From: Sulfurimonadaceae bacterium
GTDB lineage: Bacteria; Campylobacterota; Campylobacteria; Campylobacterales; Sulfurimonadaceae
Direction: 5' to 3'
Assembly: GCA_016744905.1 (NCBI GenBank)
Contig: JADGDM010000001.1
Location: 28,218-92,217, forward strand
DNA length: 64,000 nucleotides
Part shown: positions 39,065-46,870 of the stretch, piece after piece
Layout: the number at the start of each line of letters is the position of its first letter
How positions within the stretch are numbered: position 1 is the first letter of the stretch
The notes under the pieces: model-generated
The model's input: the letters and a program-made list of their open reading frames with translations, nothing else
Database searches by the model: none
What the model was told of the DNA's origin: nothing
Position numbers and translations under genes: made by a program

Positions 39065-39925
39065 ATGAATGAAATTAAACAAAAACTCAAAGACTTTAAT
39101 GAATTGGTGATGTTTCAACACAGTATATTTTCATTGCCTTTTATCTTTATCGCTATGGTAGTTGCTGCCGATGGTTGGTTTGGATTTAAGCTACTTTTTC
39201 TAGGCGTGCTTGCTGCATTAAGTGCAAGAAACTTTGCGATGGGTGTGAATCGTTACGCCGATATAGACATTGATGGTGATAATCCACGAACGGCAAGCAG
39301 ACCAAGTGTCGATGGTCGTTTAGACGCAAGTTCTATTTTGATTTTTACAGGAGTCAATGCCTTGGCTTTTATCATTGTAGCGCTGCTTATTAATGACGTG
39401 GCTTTTAAATTGTCTGTTCCTATTCTTTTGGTCTTGGCTTCATACTCTTACTTTAAACGTTTCAGCGCGCTGGCACATTTAATATTAGGTGTTTCTTTAG
39501 GTTTAGCTCCAATAGCAGGGGTTGTCGCGGTTGAAGCAACTGTTCATACTTGGGCATTTATGCTGAGTGTTGGCGTGATGTTTTGGGTGGCAGGTTTTGA
39601 CCTTCTGTATTCTCTCCAAGATATAGACTTTGATCAAGAGAGGGGCTTGCACTCTATACCATCACGTTATGGAGCAGAAGCAACACTGTTTATCTCCGCA
39701 ATATTTCATGCATTAACCGTGCTTTTTTGGGCATTTTTTGTTACTTGTGCGGAGCTTGGGTTTTTTGCTTATTTGGCAGTTTTTGCTTCAGCAATGATGC
39801 TGGGGTATGAGCATTATCTCGTTAGAAAAGATTTTACTCAAATTGATCGTGCATTTTTTACGATAAACGGTTACTTAGGCATTGTATTTTTTATTCTTAT
39901 TGTCTTTGATAGAATGGTCTCATGA
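39065..39925 (+). CDS. mqnP: Menaquinone biosynthesis prenyltransferase (UbiA family), MqnP type
   Basis: A 286-residue integral membrane protein with about eight helices. The two aspartate-rich prenyl-diphosphate sites are NRYADIDIDGDNPRTASRP and the segment LLYSLQDIDFDQERGLHSIP. The second is typical of the MqnP group, which prenylates the aromatic precursor in the futalosine route to menaquinone. That fits the complex I operon here, which would reduce menaquinone. The stop overlaps the next gene by four bases. Confidence 0.85.
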   Translation: MNEIKQKLKDFNELVMFQHSIFSLPFIFIAMVVAADGWFGFKLLFLGVLAALSARNFAMGVNRYADIDIDGDNPRTASRPSVDGRLDASSILIFTGVNALAFIIVALLINDVAFKLSVPILLVLASYSYFKRFSALAHLILGVSLGLAPIAGVVAVEATVHTWAFMLSVGVMFWVAGFDLLYSLQDIDFDQERGLHSIPSRYGAEATLFISAIFHALTVLFWAFFVTCAELGFFAYLAVFASAMMLGYEHYLVRKDFTQIDRAFFTINGYLGIVFFILIVFDRMVS

Positions 39926-40440
39926 GCGTTCGTTTAGTCAAAGCGCCTATCTCATTAAAATTCTCTTTGGCTCATGCAGAGGATGAAGTATATGAGCGTG
40001 AGTTTCAGCGTTTAAGTATGAGTGATGAAGACCCTATTACACAATGGTTGAAATTGGCAAAGGCTAAAGGCGACAGTGCTGAAACTGACCCTGTTCTTCT
40101 CAACCTTTTAGTAGAACTTCATCGTAAAATAGACAGCTTAGAGCGAACCATTAAAAACGAAGAACCAAACCGTCTTGACCTAGAGTCTCATGAGATGATA
40201 GAGACGATTGGTTTTGGATATTTTGACTTGGCTCAGAGTGTACTGGTTCTTGGACGTCGTTATTATGGACGAATAGAGATGCCTGTTTATCCAAAGCGTG
40301 ATATCGCAGTGTTTTTTACGGCAGAGAGTTCAAGTCTGGCTAAAATAGAAAAAATGCACGAAGCTGATGAAAAAGAGTGGGCATCTTATTTGACAGCGCG
40401 TGAACGTATCCTTATTCGTGAAAACAAGAGAGTAAAATGA
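39922..40440 (+). CDS. Hypothetical cytoplasmic protein, possible atypical PilZ-like protein
   Basis: A 172-residue protein without membrane segments. It has an N-terminal segment (PISLKFSLAH), a helix with LLVELHRKIDSLERTI and a beta-rich C-terminal half (GRRYYGRIEMP, YPKRDIAVFF). The helix-plus-barrel arrangement resembles atypical PilZ proteins, but the canonical RxxxR and D/NxSxxG c-di-GMP motifs are not seen, so this is only a suggestion. It overlaps both mqnP and the next gene by four bases, which suggests a three-gene unit. Confidence 0.6.
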   Translation: MSVRLVKAPISLKFSLAHAEDEVYEREFQRLSMSDEDPITQWLKLAKAKGDSAETDPVLLNLLVELHRKIDSLERTIKNEEPNRLDLESHEMIETIGFGYFDLAQSVLVLGRRYYGRIEMPVYPKRDIAVFFTAESSSLAKIEKMHEADEKEWASYLTARERILIRENKRVK

Positions 40441-40946
40441 TTAGTAATATTGAAATAATTTTAATTGCTATTGGCGTAGTGCTTCTATATTTGATTTATT
40501 ATATCTTTACAAAAGACTCTCAACAAGCCAGACAAATTCGAGCAATGGCACATGCCGTAGAAGATCTAAATCGTCAGTTATTTGAGATGCATAAAAAGCT
40601 ACATCAAGAGGTGGTTGAAGTAGCCGCAATGATTCCCTCAAAAGAAGACATAAACCTTGGTCATGACTTTGAAAAAGGGGTGCAAGAACTTTATTTCCCT
40701 CTGTCTGAATCTTTGCAAAGTATAGAGATTAATTTGCAAAATCAAAAACATGAATTTACAGATAGAATTCAAGTTTTAGAAGCAAATCTTAAAAGTTTAA
40801 CCTTGCCTTCTTCTGTACACAGTATGGATGATGATAAGATTATTGCGCTGTATCAGCAAGGGCATACTTTAGAAATGATCGCTAAAGAGTTGCATCTTTC
40901 AAAGGCAGAAGTAGAATTTGTTCTGAAAATTAATAAAATTCGTTAA
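40437..40946 (+). CDS. Membrane-anchored coiled-coil protein with C-terminal helix-turn-helix
   Basis: A 169-residue protein with one N-terminal transmembrane helix (residues 4-24), a long region of heptad-like helix (about 30-130) and a C-terminal helix-turn-helix (ALYQQGHTLEMIAKEL then HLSKAEVEFVLKI). The last part resembles the DUF2802/DUF6115 helix-turn-helix found behind flagellar or motility-linked membrane proteins. Function unknown. It follows the preceding gene with a four-base overlap. Confidence 0.65.
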   Translation: MISNIEIILIAIGVVLLYLIYYIFTKDSQQARQIRAMAHAVEDLNRQLFEMHKKLHQEVVEVAAMIPSKEDINLGHDFEKGVQELYFPLSESLQSIEINLQNQKHEFTDRIQVLEANLKSLTLPSSVHSMDDDKIIALYQQGHTLEMIAKELHLSKAEVEFVLKINKIR

Positions 40947-40976
40947 TGACTTCAATTTAATTTAAGAATGTACCGC

Positions 40977-40982
40977 TATAAT
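40977..40982 (+). promoter_or_regulatory. -10 element of the tRNA-Arg gene
   Basis: A perfect TATAAT, 28 bases upstream of the tRNA. A weak -35-like TTCAAT at 40951-40956 has a spacing of 20. Confidence 0.55.
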
Positions 40983-41010
40983 TTCAGCCTCTTAAGACAA
41001 GAGATGGTGT

Positions 41011-41087
41011 GCGCTCGTAGCTCAGCTGGATAGAGCACTGGTTTGCGGTACCAGCGGTCACACGTTCGAATCGTGTCGGGCGCACCA
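41011..41087 (+). tRNA. tRNA-Arg, anticodon GCG
   Basis: A 77-base cloverleaf. The acceptor stem GCGCTCG pairs with CGGGCGC (one G-U pair), the D stem is GCTC/GAGC, the anticodon stem CTGGT/ACCAG encloses the loop TTGCGGT, and the T stem ACACG/CGTGT encloses TTCGAAT. The 3' CCA is encoded. Loop positions 34-36 read GCG, which pairs with the arginine codons CGC and CGU. Most bacteria use an ACG tRNA with inosine for these codons. Confidence 0.95.
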
Positions 41088-41190
41088 TTAACTTCATAAA
41101 ATATTCCCACACAAATAATTTCTGAATAATTTTTCTTTCTAATATTTAACAAATATGTAATTTGTTTATATCACCTTTGTTATAAGTCAT

Positions 41191-41290
41191 GTGCTTATCT
41201 CATAACGTCGTAGAAGTCGAAATCCTAACAGTACTTAACTAGTTGTACTGTTGGACTCTTTATTGTAAACGACGCACTTCATTTTTCTAC
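41191..41290 (+). ncRNA. Possible structured small RNA or leader between tRNA-Arg and a lipoprotein gene
   Basis: A 10-pair hairpin (CTAACAGTAC 41225-41234 with GTACTGTTGG 41245-41254) is enclosed by a second, perfect stem (CGTCGT 41206-41211 with ACGACG 41269-41274). GTG (41191-41193) can close on CAC (41275-41277). T-rich sequence (TTCATTTTT) follows. A -10-like TATAAG (41181-41186) lies just upstream, and the promoter of the next gene lies downstream, so a separate transcript is plausible. I do not recognise it as tmRNA, 6S, SRP or RNase P RNA. Confidence 0.4.
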
Positions 41291-41331
41291 TCCTATTTCT
41301 CCCTTTATACTTAATTTCAATATATAACGAC

Positions 41332-41337
41332 TATAAT
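41332..41337 (+). promoter_or_regulatory. -10 element of the DUF1566 lipoprotein gene
   Basis: A perfect TATAAT, 35 bases before the ATG at 41373. The -35 region is AT-rich without a clear hexamer. A ribosome-binding site AAAGG precedes the start. Confidence 0.5.
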
Positions 41338-41372
41338 AGAATTGTATATAGACTATATTTAAAGGTTCTATT

Positions 41373-43034
41373 ATGATAAAACAGTGCAAAATTATAGTAT
41401 CAATACTTATTATTTCAAGCTTTATTCTTGGATGTAGTACTGATGAAACGACTCCCACTACTGGACGAACTTTAAGTCCATCCTCTCAGTATGTACTCTT
41501 ACCAGAAACTGTTGGTAGTGATTTTATTGGTTCTTATATTGAAGCAAGTAATGCAATCTATTTCTTTGATGACAAAATCATTTATAATATAGATGGTTTG
41601 GAGTACAGCATACGTTATAGCGCGCCAAGTAGTTACATATTGGCGCAGGGAAATGACTTTATAAAAGTGACTCAAATTGATAGTGAAAATTATGAGCTTG
41701 AATTCAGCGATGGTACGCGTTATGAGTACAGTAGCATCAGCCAAGAGCAGGTAGATGAAACAGTGACGCTCAATGGCTATGAAGGTATTTGGTATGAAGA
41801 CTTAGGGACAAGTAGTGTTGAAGTCTACTATGTTTACACAGATAAAATCAAGCTATTTCTTGCAAATTATGAGACGGGCAGCTGTACATTACAAAGTGAG
41901 ATACTGGGTGTAGAAAATGTGAATGCAGCGATTAGCGAGAATATATTCAGTGATGTTATAGAGCAAGCAATTGGATCTGAATATTCACAAGCAGAAGAGG
42001 GTTGTGGCTTATACAGCAGTTCTCAAGTTTCATTAAGAGCTGAGGAGAGTACCCAAGTACTTGAGAGTGTCGTTGATAGTGCCTTATCAACGATGGGAAA
42101 TGTATTTGAAACCTATGCTCCACTGGCGATTGTCAAGAGTGTAGTCGATGGTGTGAAAAGTCGTATAGATAATTTAAACATCAAGTTTGAAAATATAGTG
42201 ACAAAAGTATCTACATTTCACAATGATATGAAGACAAAATTCAATGGCTATTCAACTACATTAAAATCAGAAATCTCTTCAGACCACGTTTATGATGTTG
42301 GAATAGTGAGTGAGACACAGGTAAGTCGAATTAAAGCAGATACTTTGGGTACAACCTCGCAAGTTTCTACTTACGTGCAGAGCGGAAGTAGTAGTGAAGT
42401 AGACACTTTTGAATCGACGGGAAGTGAAGAAACAACACAGGATAGTTCAGATGCAAATGTATACTGCATGAAAGAGTTTAGAGATGCTGGTATATTGGCT
42501 GCGCAAGAGGGGCTATGTACCACGTCAAACGATGCGTGTCAGTTACTGGGCGGAACCTATGATTTTACGCCTACTACATCTACTAAATGTCGTGAGACTT
42601 GTATCAATAATGCAAGTGAAGCTATTAAATTAGCGAGTGCAGACTTTGATGGTAGTAATGCTTTATATTTTACAACACAGTGCCTTGCTGCAGGAGAACT
42701 TTTTAGCAGCGAAACCAAAGTCCCTTTGACTGAGTCAGAAGCATGTCTTGCTGGATTTGCAGTAGCATGTGAAAATGGAGTTAGAATGAAAGGAACCTGG
42801 CAAGAGGCAATGGATTTTTGCGCCAGCAATATGATGAAACTTCCTAATAAAGAGGAGTTGGTTGGAATTTGGGAAGCTGGTGAATGGGGTGATATTACAG
42901 GCGTTTACTGGTCATCTACAGAACAAGAAGAGTATGAAAATAATGTTTGGTATGTTTATTTTGGATTGGATTGGGTACGGACAGCGGCTAAAGATAATAC
43001 TAATTATTATGGAAGATGTATCCCAAATCAGTAG
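41373..43034 (+). CDS. Lipoprotein with C-terminal DUF1566-like domain
   Basis: A 553-residue lipoprotein: the signal peptide ends in SFILGCSTD. The N-terminal 180 residues look beta-rich, the middle (about 200-300) is helical, and a Ser/Thr-rich linker (residues 320-360) follows. The C-terminal 90 residues resemble a DUF1566/Lcl_C domain: MKLPNKEELVGIW, then VYWSSTEQEEYENNVWYVYF and a final cysteine. Several cysteine pairs occur in the last 200 residues, consistent with a disulfide-rich surface domain. It stands alone with its own promoter. No specific function can be given. Confidence 0.75.
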   Translation: MIKQCKIIVSILIISSFILGCSTDETTPTTGRTLSPSSQYVLLPETVGSDFIGSYIEASNAIYFFDDKIIYNIDGLEYSIRYSAPSSYILAQGNDFIKVTQIDSENYELEFSDGTRYEYSSISQEQVDETVTLNGYEGIWYEDLGTSSVEVYYVYTDKIKLFLANYETGSCTLQSEILGVENVNAAISENIFSDVIEQAIGSEYSQAEEGCGLYSSSQVSLRAEESTQVLESVVDSALSTMGNVFETYAPLAIVKSVVDGVKSRIDNLNIKFENIVTKVSTFHNDMKTKFNGYSTTLKSEISSDHVYDVGIVSETQVSRIKADTLGTTSQVSTYVQSGSSSEVDTFESTGSEETTQDSSDANVYCMKEFRDAGILAAQEGLCTTSNDACQLLGGTYDFTPTTSTKCRETCINNASEAIKLASADFDGSNALYFTTQCLAAGELFSSETKVPLTESEACLAGFAVACENGVRMKGTWQEAMDFCASNMMKLPNKEELVGIWEAGEWGDITGVYWSSTEQEEYENNVWYVYFGLDWVRTAAKDNTNYYGRCIPNQ

Positions 43035-43125
43035 TTGAGTATTCATGCAATTTTTTGATATTATTGGTACAATAGTTTCTTAAATTGAAGCAGTGTAAAT
43101 TGAATTATCTTAAGAAGGATTTACC

Positions 43126-43236
43126 GTGAGAGATATTAACACCACTGAAAAGACAAGTAATTATAATGAGCTTAATGATGACAAAAGTGTTCCTGTTTTT
43201 AACGCAATACAACTCTATTTCGACCATTTTCTTTAG
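43126..43236 (+). CDS. Small open reading frame with a good ribosome-binding site (possible gene remnant)
   Basis: GTG at 43126 is preceded by AAGAAGGATTTACC and opens a 36-codon frame (starts MRDINTTEKTSNYNEL, ends YFDHFL). It runs 38 bases into the 3' end of the diguanylate cyclase gene on the other strand. The composition is polar and non-hydrophobic. It could be a small protein, or the 5' end of a gene whose remainder was lost by rearrangement at this point. Confidence 0.25.
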   Translation: MRDINTTEKTSNYNELNDDKSVPVFNAIQLYFDHFL

Positions 43237-45634
43237 CTTCATAAAGGGCTTCGTCTGAGCGTTTTAATAATGATTCAACCTCTTCACCATCATTTAGTGA
43301 GGCTATCCCAATACTTACGGTTACTGTTACTTTTTCTTGCAGGTAAGGTATTTGCATACTTGCTACATTTTGACAAATTCTTTCTGCGAGTTGAAATGCC
43401 CCTTCTTCAGAGGTGTTCTGCATACTGATACAAAATTCTTCCCCACCAACTCGACCAAAGAGATCACTCTTTCTCAGCATCGATGCGATGACTTGAGTGA
43501 ATGATATTAGTACTTCATCTCCAATTTGATGACCATAAGTATCGTTGATATTTTTAAAATAATCAAGATCAAGAGACATGGAAAAGAGAGCTGTATTATT
43601 CCTTTTTGCAATGTCGGCATACTTTTTAATAAATTCCATAAAAGATCTTCTGTTTGATATACCTGTTAAGGGATCTGTAGTGGCCAACACTTGTAACTTC
43701 TCATTTGCTGTTTGTAACTCTAAGGTTCTCTGTTTTACAGCAGTGTTAAGACGTCTGTTATACGCACTTACATAAAAATATCTTACGATAAATATAATGA
43801 AGAACAGTATAAAGGGATAGAGATAAAGAGCATATTCTCTATATAGTACCTTCATATCTATGTCCACTATGTCATAGGGTGGATAGTGTAACTTCTTAAG
43901 CGTTTGATGTATGAGCGTATAGTCCGCTGGAATACTCCATTTTTCAATTTTTGGTAGATTTGTATTTGATGTTTTAGTATAGTCTTTAGGAATATTAACA
44001 AGTTTTGAAAGTACCTGTAAGGAGAGCTCATCAGAAGTACTTCTCAATTTTGAGAATGGCCATTCTGGATAGAGTTTTGTACTGACTAAAAAAGGAAAGT
44101 CTTGATACTTTTGTGGATGAATTATCCTAATGTCATCCATGTTTAGCAAACCTTCTTGCAACATTTTTTCTAAGGTATCCGTTCTAACTGTACCTGCTTG
44201 AACCTCACCTTTAAGTACCGCTTGAACAACAGCGTCATGTGTTCCAATAAATTGAACGTCCACAGTGTCAATATCTAAGCCTTGATCGGAGAACAGTTCA
44301 TAGGCCATAATCCATCCCCCAAAAGATCTTTGATCTACTGCAGCAAAACTTCTTGATTCTAAATCTTTTAGTGTATGAATATTATCATTATTCTTTTGTG
44401 TAATAATCACACCACCAAATCTTTTTAGATTGTGTTTAAGTGAAGCATAGCTGTTAAGGAGAGTAGCGACTCTTAGGATTCTATACTGGTCTTCAAGGTA
44501 GGCATAATATGTTGGATTTGTAATTACAAAATCAACTTTCTCTTTTGCAATAGCAATTTCTAGCTCTGTAAAGTCTAATGGGGTGATTTCAAAGTGGTAC
44601 TGCTCTAGACTGTCATTGAGGTATTGAGTCAGGGTATTCCACCTTTTATAAGTATTCTCATTACCTCTTTTTGAAAGTACTCCTATTTTTACATTTATCT
44701 TATTTAAGTTTAAAGGATCAACAAAACCTTTGAGATTATAGTTATGTATAAATCCAGCAAGTTTATAGTTTTTTACGATTTCAACTATCTTTTTATTCGA
44801 GATATGTCCAAAGGGCATATCCTCTGTAAACGCCAGCTTTTTAAGCTCTTTGGCTTCGTATAGCAGAGCTTGTTTTGACTTGTTTTGAGTATTGTACTTT
44901 TTTTGAATCATGATAATAGACTCATCCATATGCTCAAAGGCCCATAACCAGCCTTTTTTAGTTGCCCTATAAAAGGCTTCTACTTTTTTTGGATTATTTT
45001 TTATCTCGTCATTGGAAGTAAAAAGAATATCTCCATAAAAATCATATCCATACTTTTTAGGATTAAAAATTTTAAAGTCAATATTATGTTGGGTTAAATA
45101 GTAAGGCTCATTTGATATGTACGCAGAGATGGCATCTGTTTTACCCATCACGAGGTCTTTAATGTTAAAAGAGTGGTCTTGTAACCTTAAATCATAGGAT
45201 TCAATTCCATTAGATTGGAGCATAGAAAATATTGAAGCTGAGGATACACTTCCTGGTGTGATCATTATCCGTTTATTTTTTAAGTCAGATAGCGTCTGTA
45301 TGTTTGGATCTGTGGTAATTAAGACAGCTGGAGAACTTTGAAATATTACACCGAGTGTTGCAATAGGTTGATTGTGACTTTTATCTATTAATATTGAAGA
45401 GCGTCCAACAGCAAAGGTTGTCTTTTTATCTACAACATCTTGTACAATATCTACGTTTTCATAATACTCTTTAATGTCAACAGTTAAACCCACTTCATCA
45501 TAAAAACCCATCTCTTTAGCTGCATAAAAACCAGCAAATTGAAATTGATGTTTCCACAGAAGTTGAACAGAAACATTTTGAGTATCTGCTATGAGGGATA
45601 AAAAGAGTATAAAACTGATCAATAAGAATTTCAT
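43199..45634 (-). CDS. Membrane diguanylate cyclase with two periplasmic substrate-binding domains
   Basis: An 811-residue protein. A signal sequence (MKFLLISFILFLSLIA) is followed by an NMT1/THI5-like binding domain (LLWKHQFQFAGFYAAKEMGF), then a second binding domain of the phosphonate/PhnD type (about residues 310-560), one transmembrane helix (YLYPFILFFIIFIVRYFY) and a GGDEF domain with GGEEF. An RxxD motif (RKSD) five residues before GGEEF is a product-inhibition I-site, so the enzyme is probably active and feedback-controlled. It would make c-di-GMP in response to a periplasmic ligand. The ATG at 45634 has AAGGGG eight bases upstream; a GTG three codons earlier is unlikely. Confidence 0.88.
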   Translation of the reverse strand: MKFLLISFILFLSLIADTQNVSVQLLWKHQFQFAGFYAAKEMGFYDEVGLTVDIKEYYENVDIVQDVVDKKTTFAVGRSSILIDKSHNQPIATLGVIFQSSPAVLITTDPNIQTLSDLKNKRIMITPGSVSSASIFSMLQSNGIESYDLRLQDHSFNIKDLVMGKTDAISAYISNEPYYLTQHNIDFKIFNPKKYGYDFYGDILFTSNDEIKNNPKKVEAFYRATKKGWLWAFEHMDESIIMIQKKYNTQNKSKQALLYEAKELKKLAFTEDMPFGHISNKKIVEIVKNYKLAGFIHNYNLKGFVDPLNLNKINVKIGVLSKRGNENTYKRWNTLTQYLNDSLEQYHFEITPLDFTELEIAIAKEKVDFVITNPTYYAYLEDQYRILRVATLLNSYASLKHNLKRFGGVIITQKNNDNIHTLKDLESRSFAAVDQRSFGGWIMAYELFSDQGLDIDTVDVQFIGTHDAVVQAVLKGEVQAGTVRTDTLEKMLQEGLLNMDDIRIIHPQKYQDFPFLVSTKLYPEWPFSKLRSTSDELSLQVLSKLVNIPKDYTKTSNTNLPKIEKWSIPADYTLIHQTLKKLHYPPYDIVDIDMKVLYREYALYLYPFILFFIIFIVRYFYVSAYNRRLNTAVKQRTLELQTANEKLQVLATTDPLTGISNRRSFMEFIKKYADIAKRNNTALFSMSLDLDYFKNINDTYGHQIGDEVLISFTQVIASMLRKSDLFGRVGGEEFCISMQNTSEEGAFQLAERICQNVASMQIPYLQEKVTVTVSIGIASLNDGEEVESLLKRSDEALYEAKENGRNRVVLR

Positions 45635-45725
45635 AAAGTACACCCCTTACGTTCTTAATACTAGTATATATTAATCCATATTAGAACTTCTTGATGTATT
45701 CAGTCGAAATTTGAGCTAAAGTAAT

Positions 45726-45750
45726 CAACATTTAAAACAGTATAATGTTG
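45726..45750 (+). promoter_or_regulatory. Promoter with overlapping inverted repeat before the aminopeptidase gene
   Basis: TATAAT (45741-45746) is a perfect -10 for the gene at 45787. It lies within an inverted repeat: CAACATT (45726-45732) and AATGTTG (45744-45750), seven bases each, so a bound regulator would cover the -10. No clear -35 is seen. Confidence 0.45.
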
Positions 45751-45786
45751 TCTTAAAGTCGAAGTAGTAATTATGAAGGTTGTGAA

Positions 45787-46806
45787 ATGGAAATTGAAGA
45801 GAGTCTCCTCGTTAAAGCGCAGGAAAATATAAAAGGCATTGTCAAAGATGTTTTTGTTCATACAGATCAGCATAATGCTGTTGTGGTGTATGATACAAAT
45901 TCTACTATTTCAAACCTCTTATATAAAGCCTATCAAGAGGCACTTCCAACGGCTATATTTATTGACTTTAATGAAAGTGAACCTGAAGAAATTTTAGAGA
46001 TATTGGGTGCATTAAAAGAGTCAGATTTTGTGGCCTTGATCCAGTCTAAAAACTTTCGTCTTGATGCGTTTAGAATTCGAGTTGAACTGTTTAAACGTAA
46101 AATCAAAGTCATAGAACACCCTCATCTTAACCGTATGAGTGATGCTGAAGTTCCTTGTTATATTGATGCACTTGAGTACGATAAAGAGTATTATCGTGGC
46201 GTTGGTCAGGCACTGAAAGCGAAAATAGACTCTTCTAATTCAGGCGTTATTGACAGTGATGGTGAGTTACTTTTTTATGATTGTGCTTTTGAGAGTGCAA
46301 AGCTAAATATTGGTGATTACTCTGAGATGGCAAATACTGGTGGGCAGTTTCCTATAGGAGAGGTGTTTACTGAAGCAAAGGATTTAGAGTCTCTTCATGG
46401 GCGTGTAAAAATCTTTATCTTTAGTGACGTGAGCTACCAAATAAATAAACCGGATATTTCTGCAACACTTATCATTGAAAAAGGGCAGGTGGTAGGTACT
46501 GAAAATACTACAGCAAAGTTTGATGAGATTTTAGATCTTATTCGTGAAGGTGAAGGTTCTATCTGGGTGAGAGAGCTTGGTTTTGGTCTGAACAGAGCCT
46601 TTAGTAAGACAAGAACAGTCAGTGACACGGGAACCTATGAACGTATGTGTGGTGTACATCTCTCTTTAGGAAAAAAACATGGCATGTATGGAAAGCCTGG
46701 CTTCAAACGTGGTGATGGAAAGTTTCATATTGATGTGTTTGTAGATACCACTACCGTTAAGTTAGATAATGAAGTCATTTTCAAAGATGAAAATTGGATT
46801 GTTTGA
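45787..46806 (+). CDS. Aminopeptidase of the M29 (aminopeptidase T) type
   Basis: A 339-residue cytosolic protein of the thermophilic aminopeptidase family, which removes N-terminal residues using two metal ions. Likely metal ligands are in GGQFPIGEVF (Glu), VRELGFGLN (Glu), CGVHLSLGKKHG (His) and KFHIDVFVD (His, Asp), the order known for the family. The N-terminal half is more divergent. It is preceded by a strong -10 and the ribosome-binding site GAAGG. Substrate specificity cannot be told. It could also be a related dioxygenase-like member of the same fold. Confidence 0.75.
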   Translation: MEIEESLLVKAQENIKGIVKDVFVHTDQHNAVVVYDTNSTISNLLYKAYQEALPTAIFIDFNESEPEEILEILGALKESDFVALIQSKNFRLDAFRIRVELFKRKIKVIEHPHLNRMSDAEVPCYIDALEYDKEYYRGVGQALKAKIDSSNSGVIDSDGELLFYDCAFESAKLNIGDYSEMANTGGQFPIGEVFTEAKDLESLHGRVKIFIFSDVSYQINKPDISATLIIEKGQVVGTENTTAKFDEILDLIREGEGSIWVRELGFGLNRAFSKTRTVSDTGTYERMCGVHLSLGKKHGMYGKPGFKRGDGKFHIDVFVDTTTVKLDNEVIFKDENWIV

Positions 46807-46870
46807 CTTCCGTAAATGTTCTGAGTACAATTTCTGAAAATTATGTATCTGATACTTTAGAAGGAAACTA

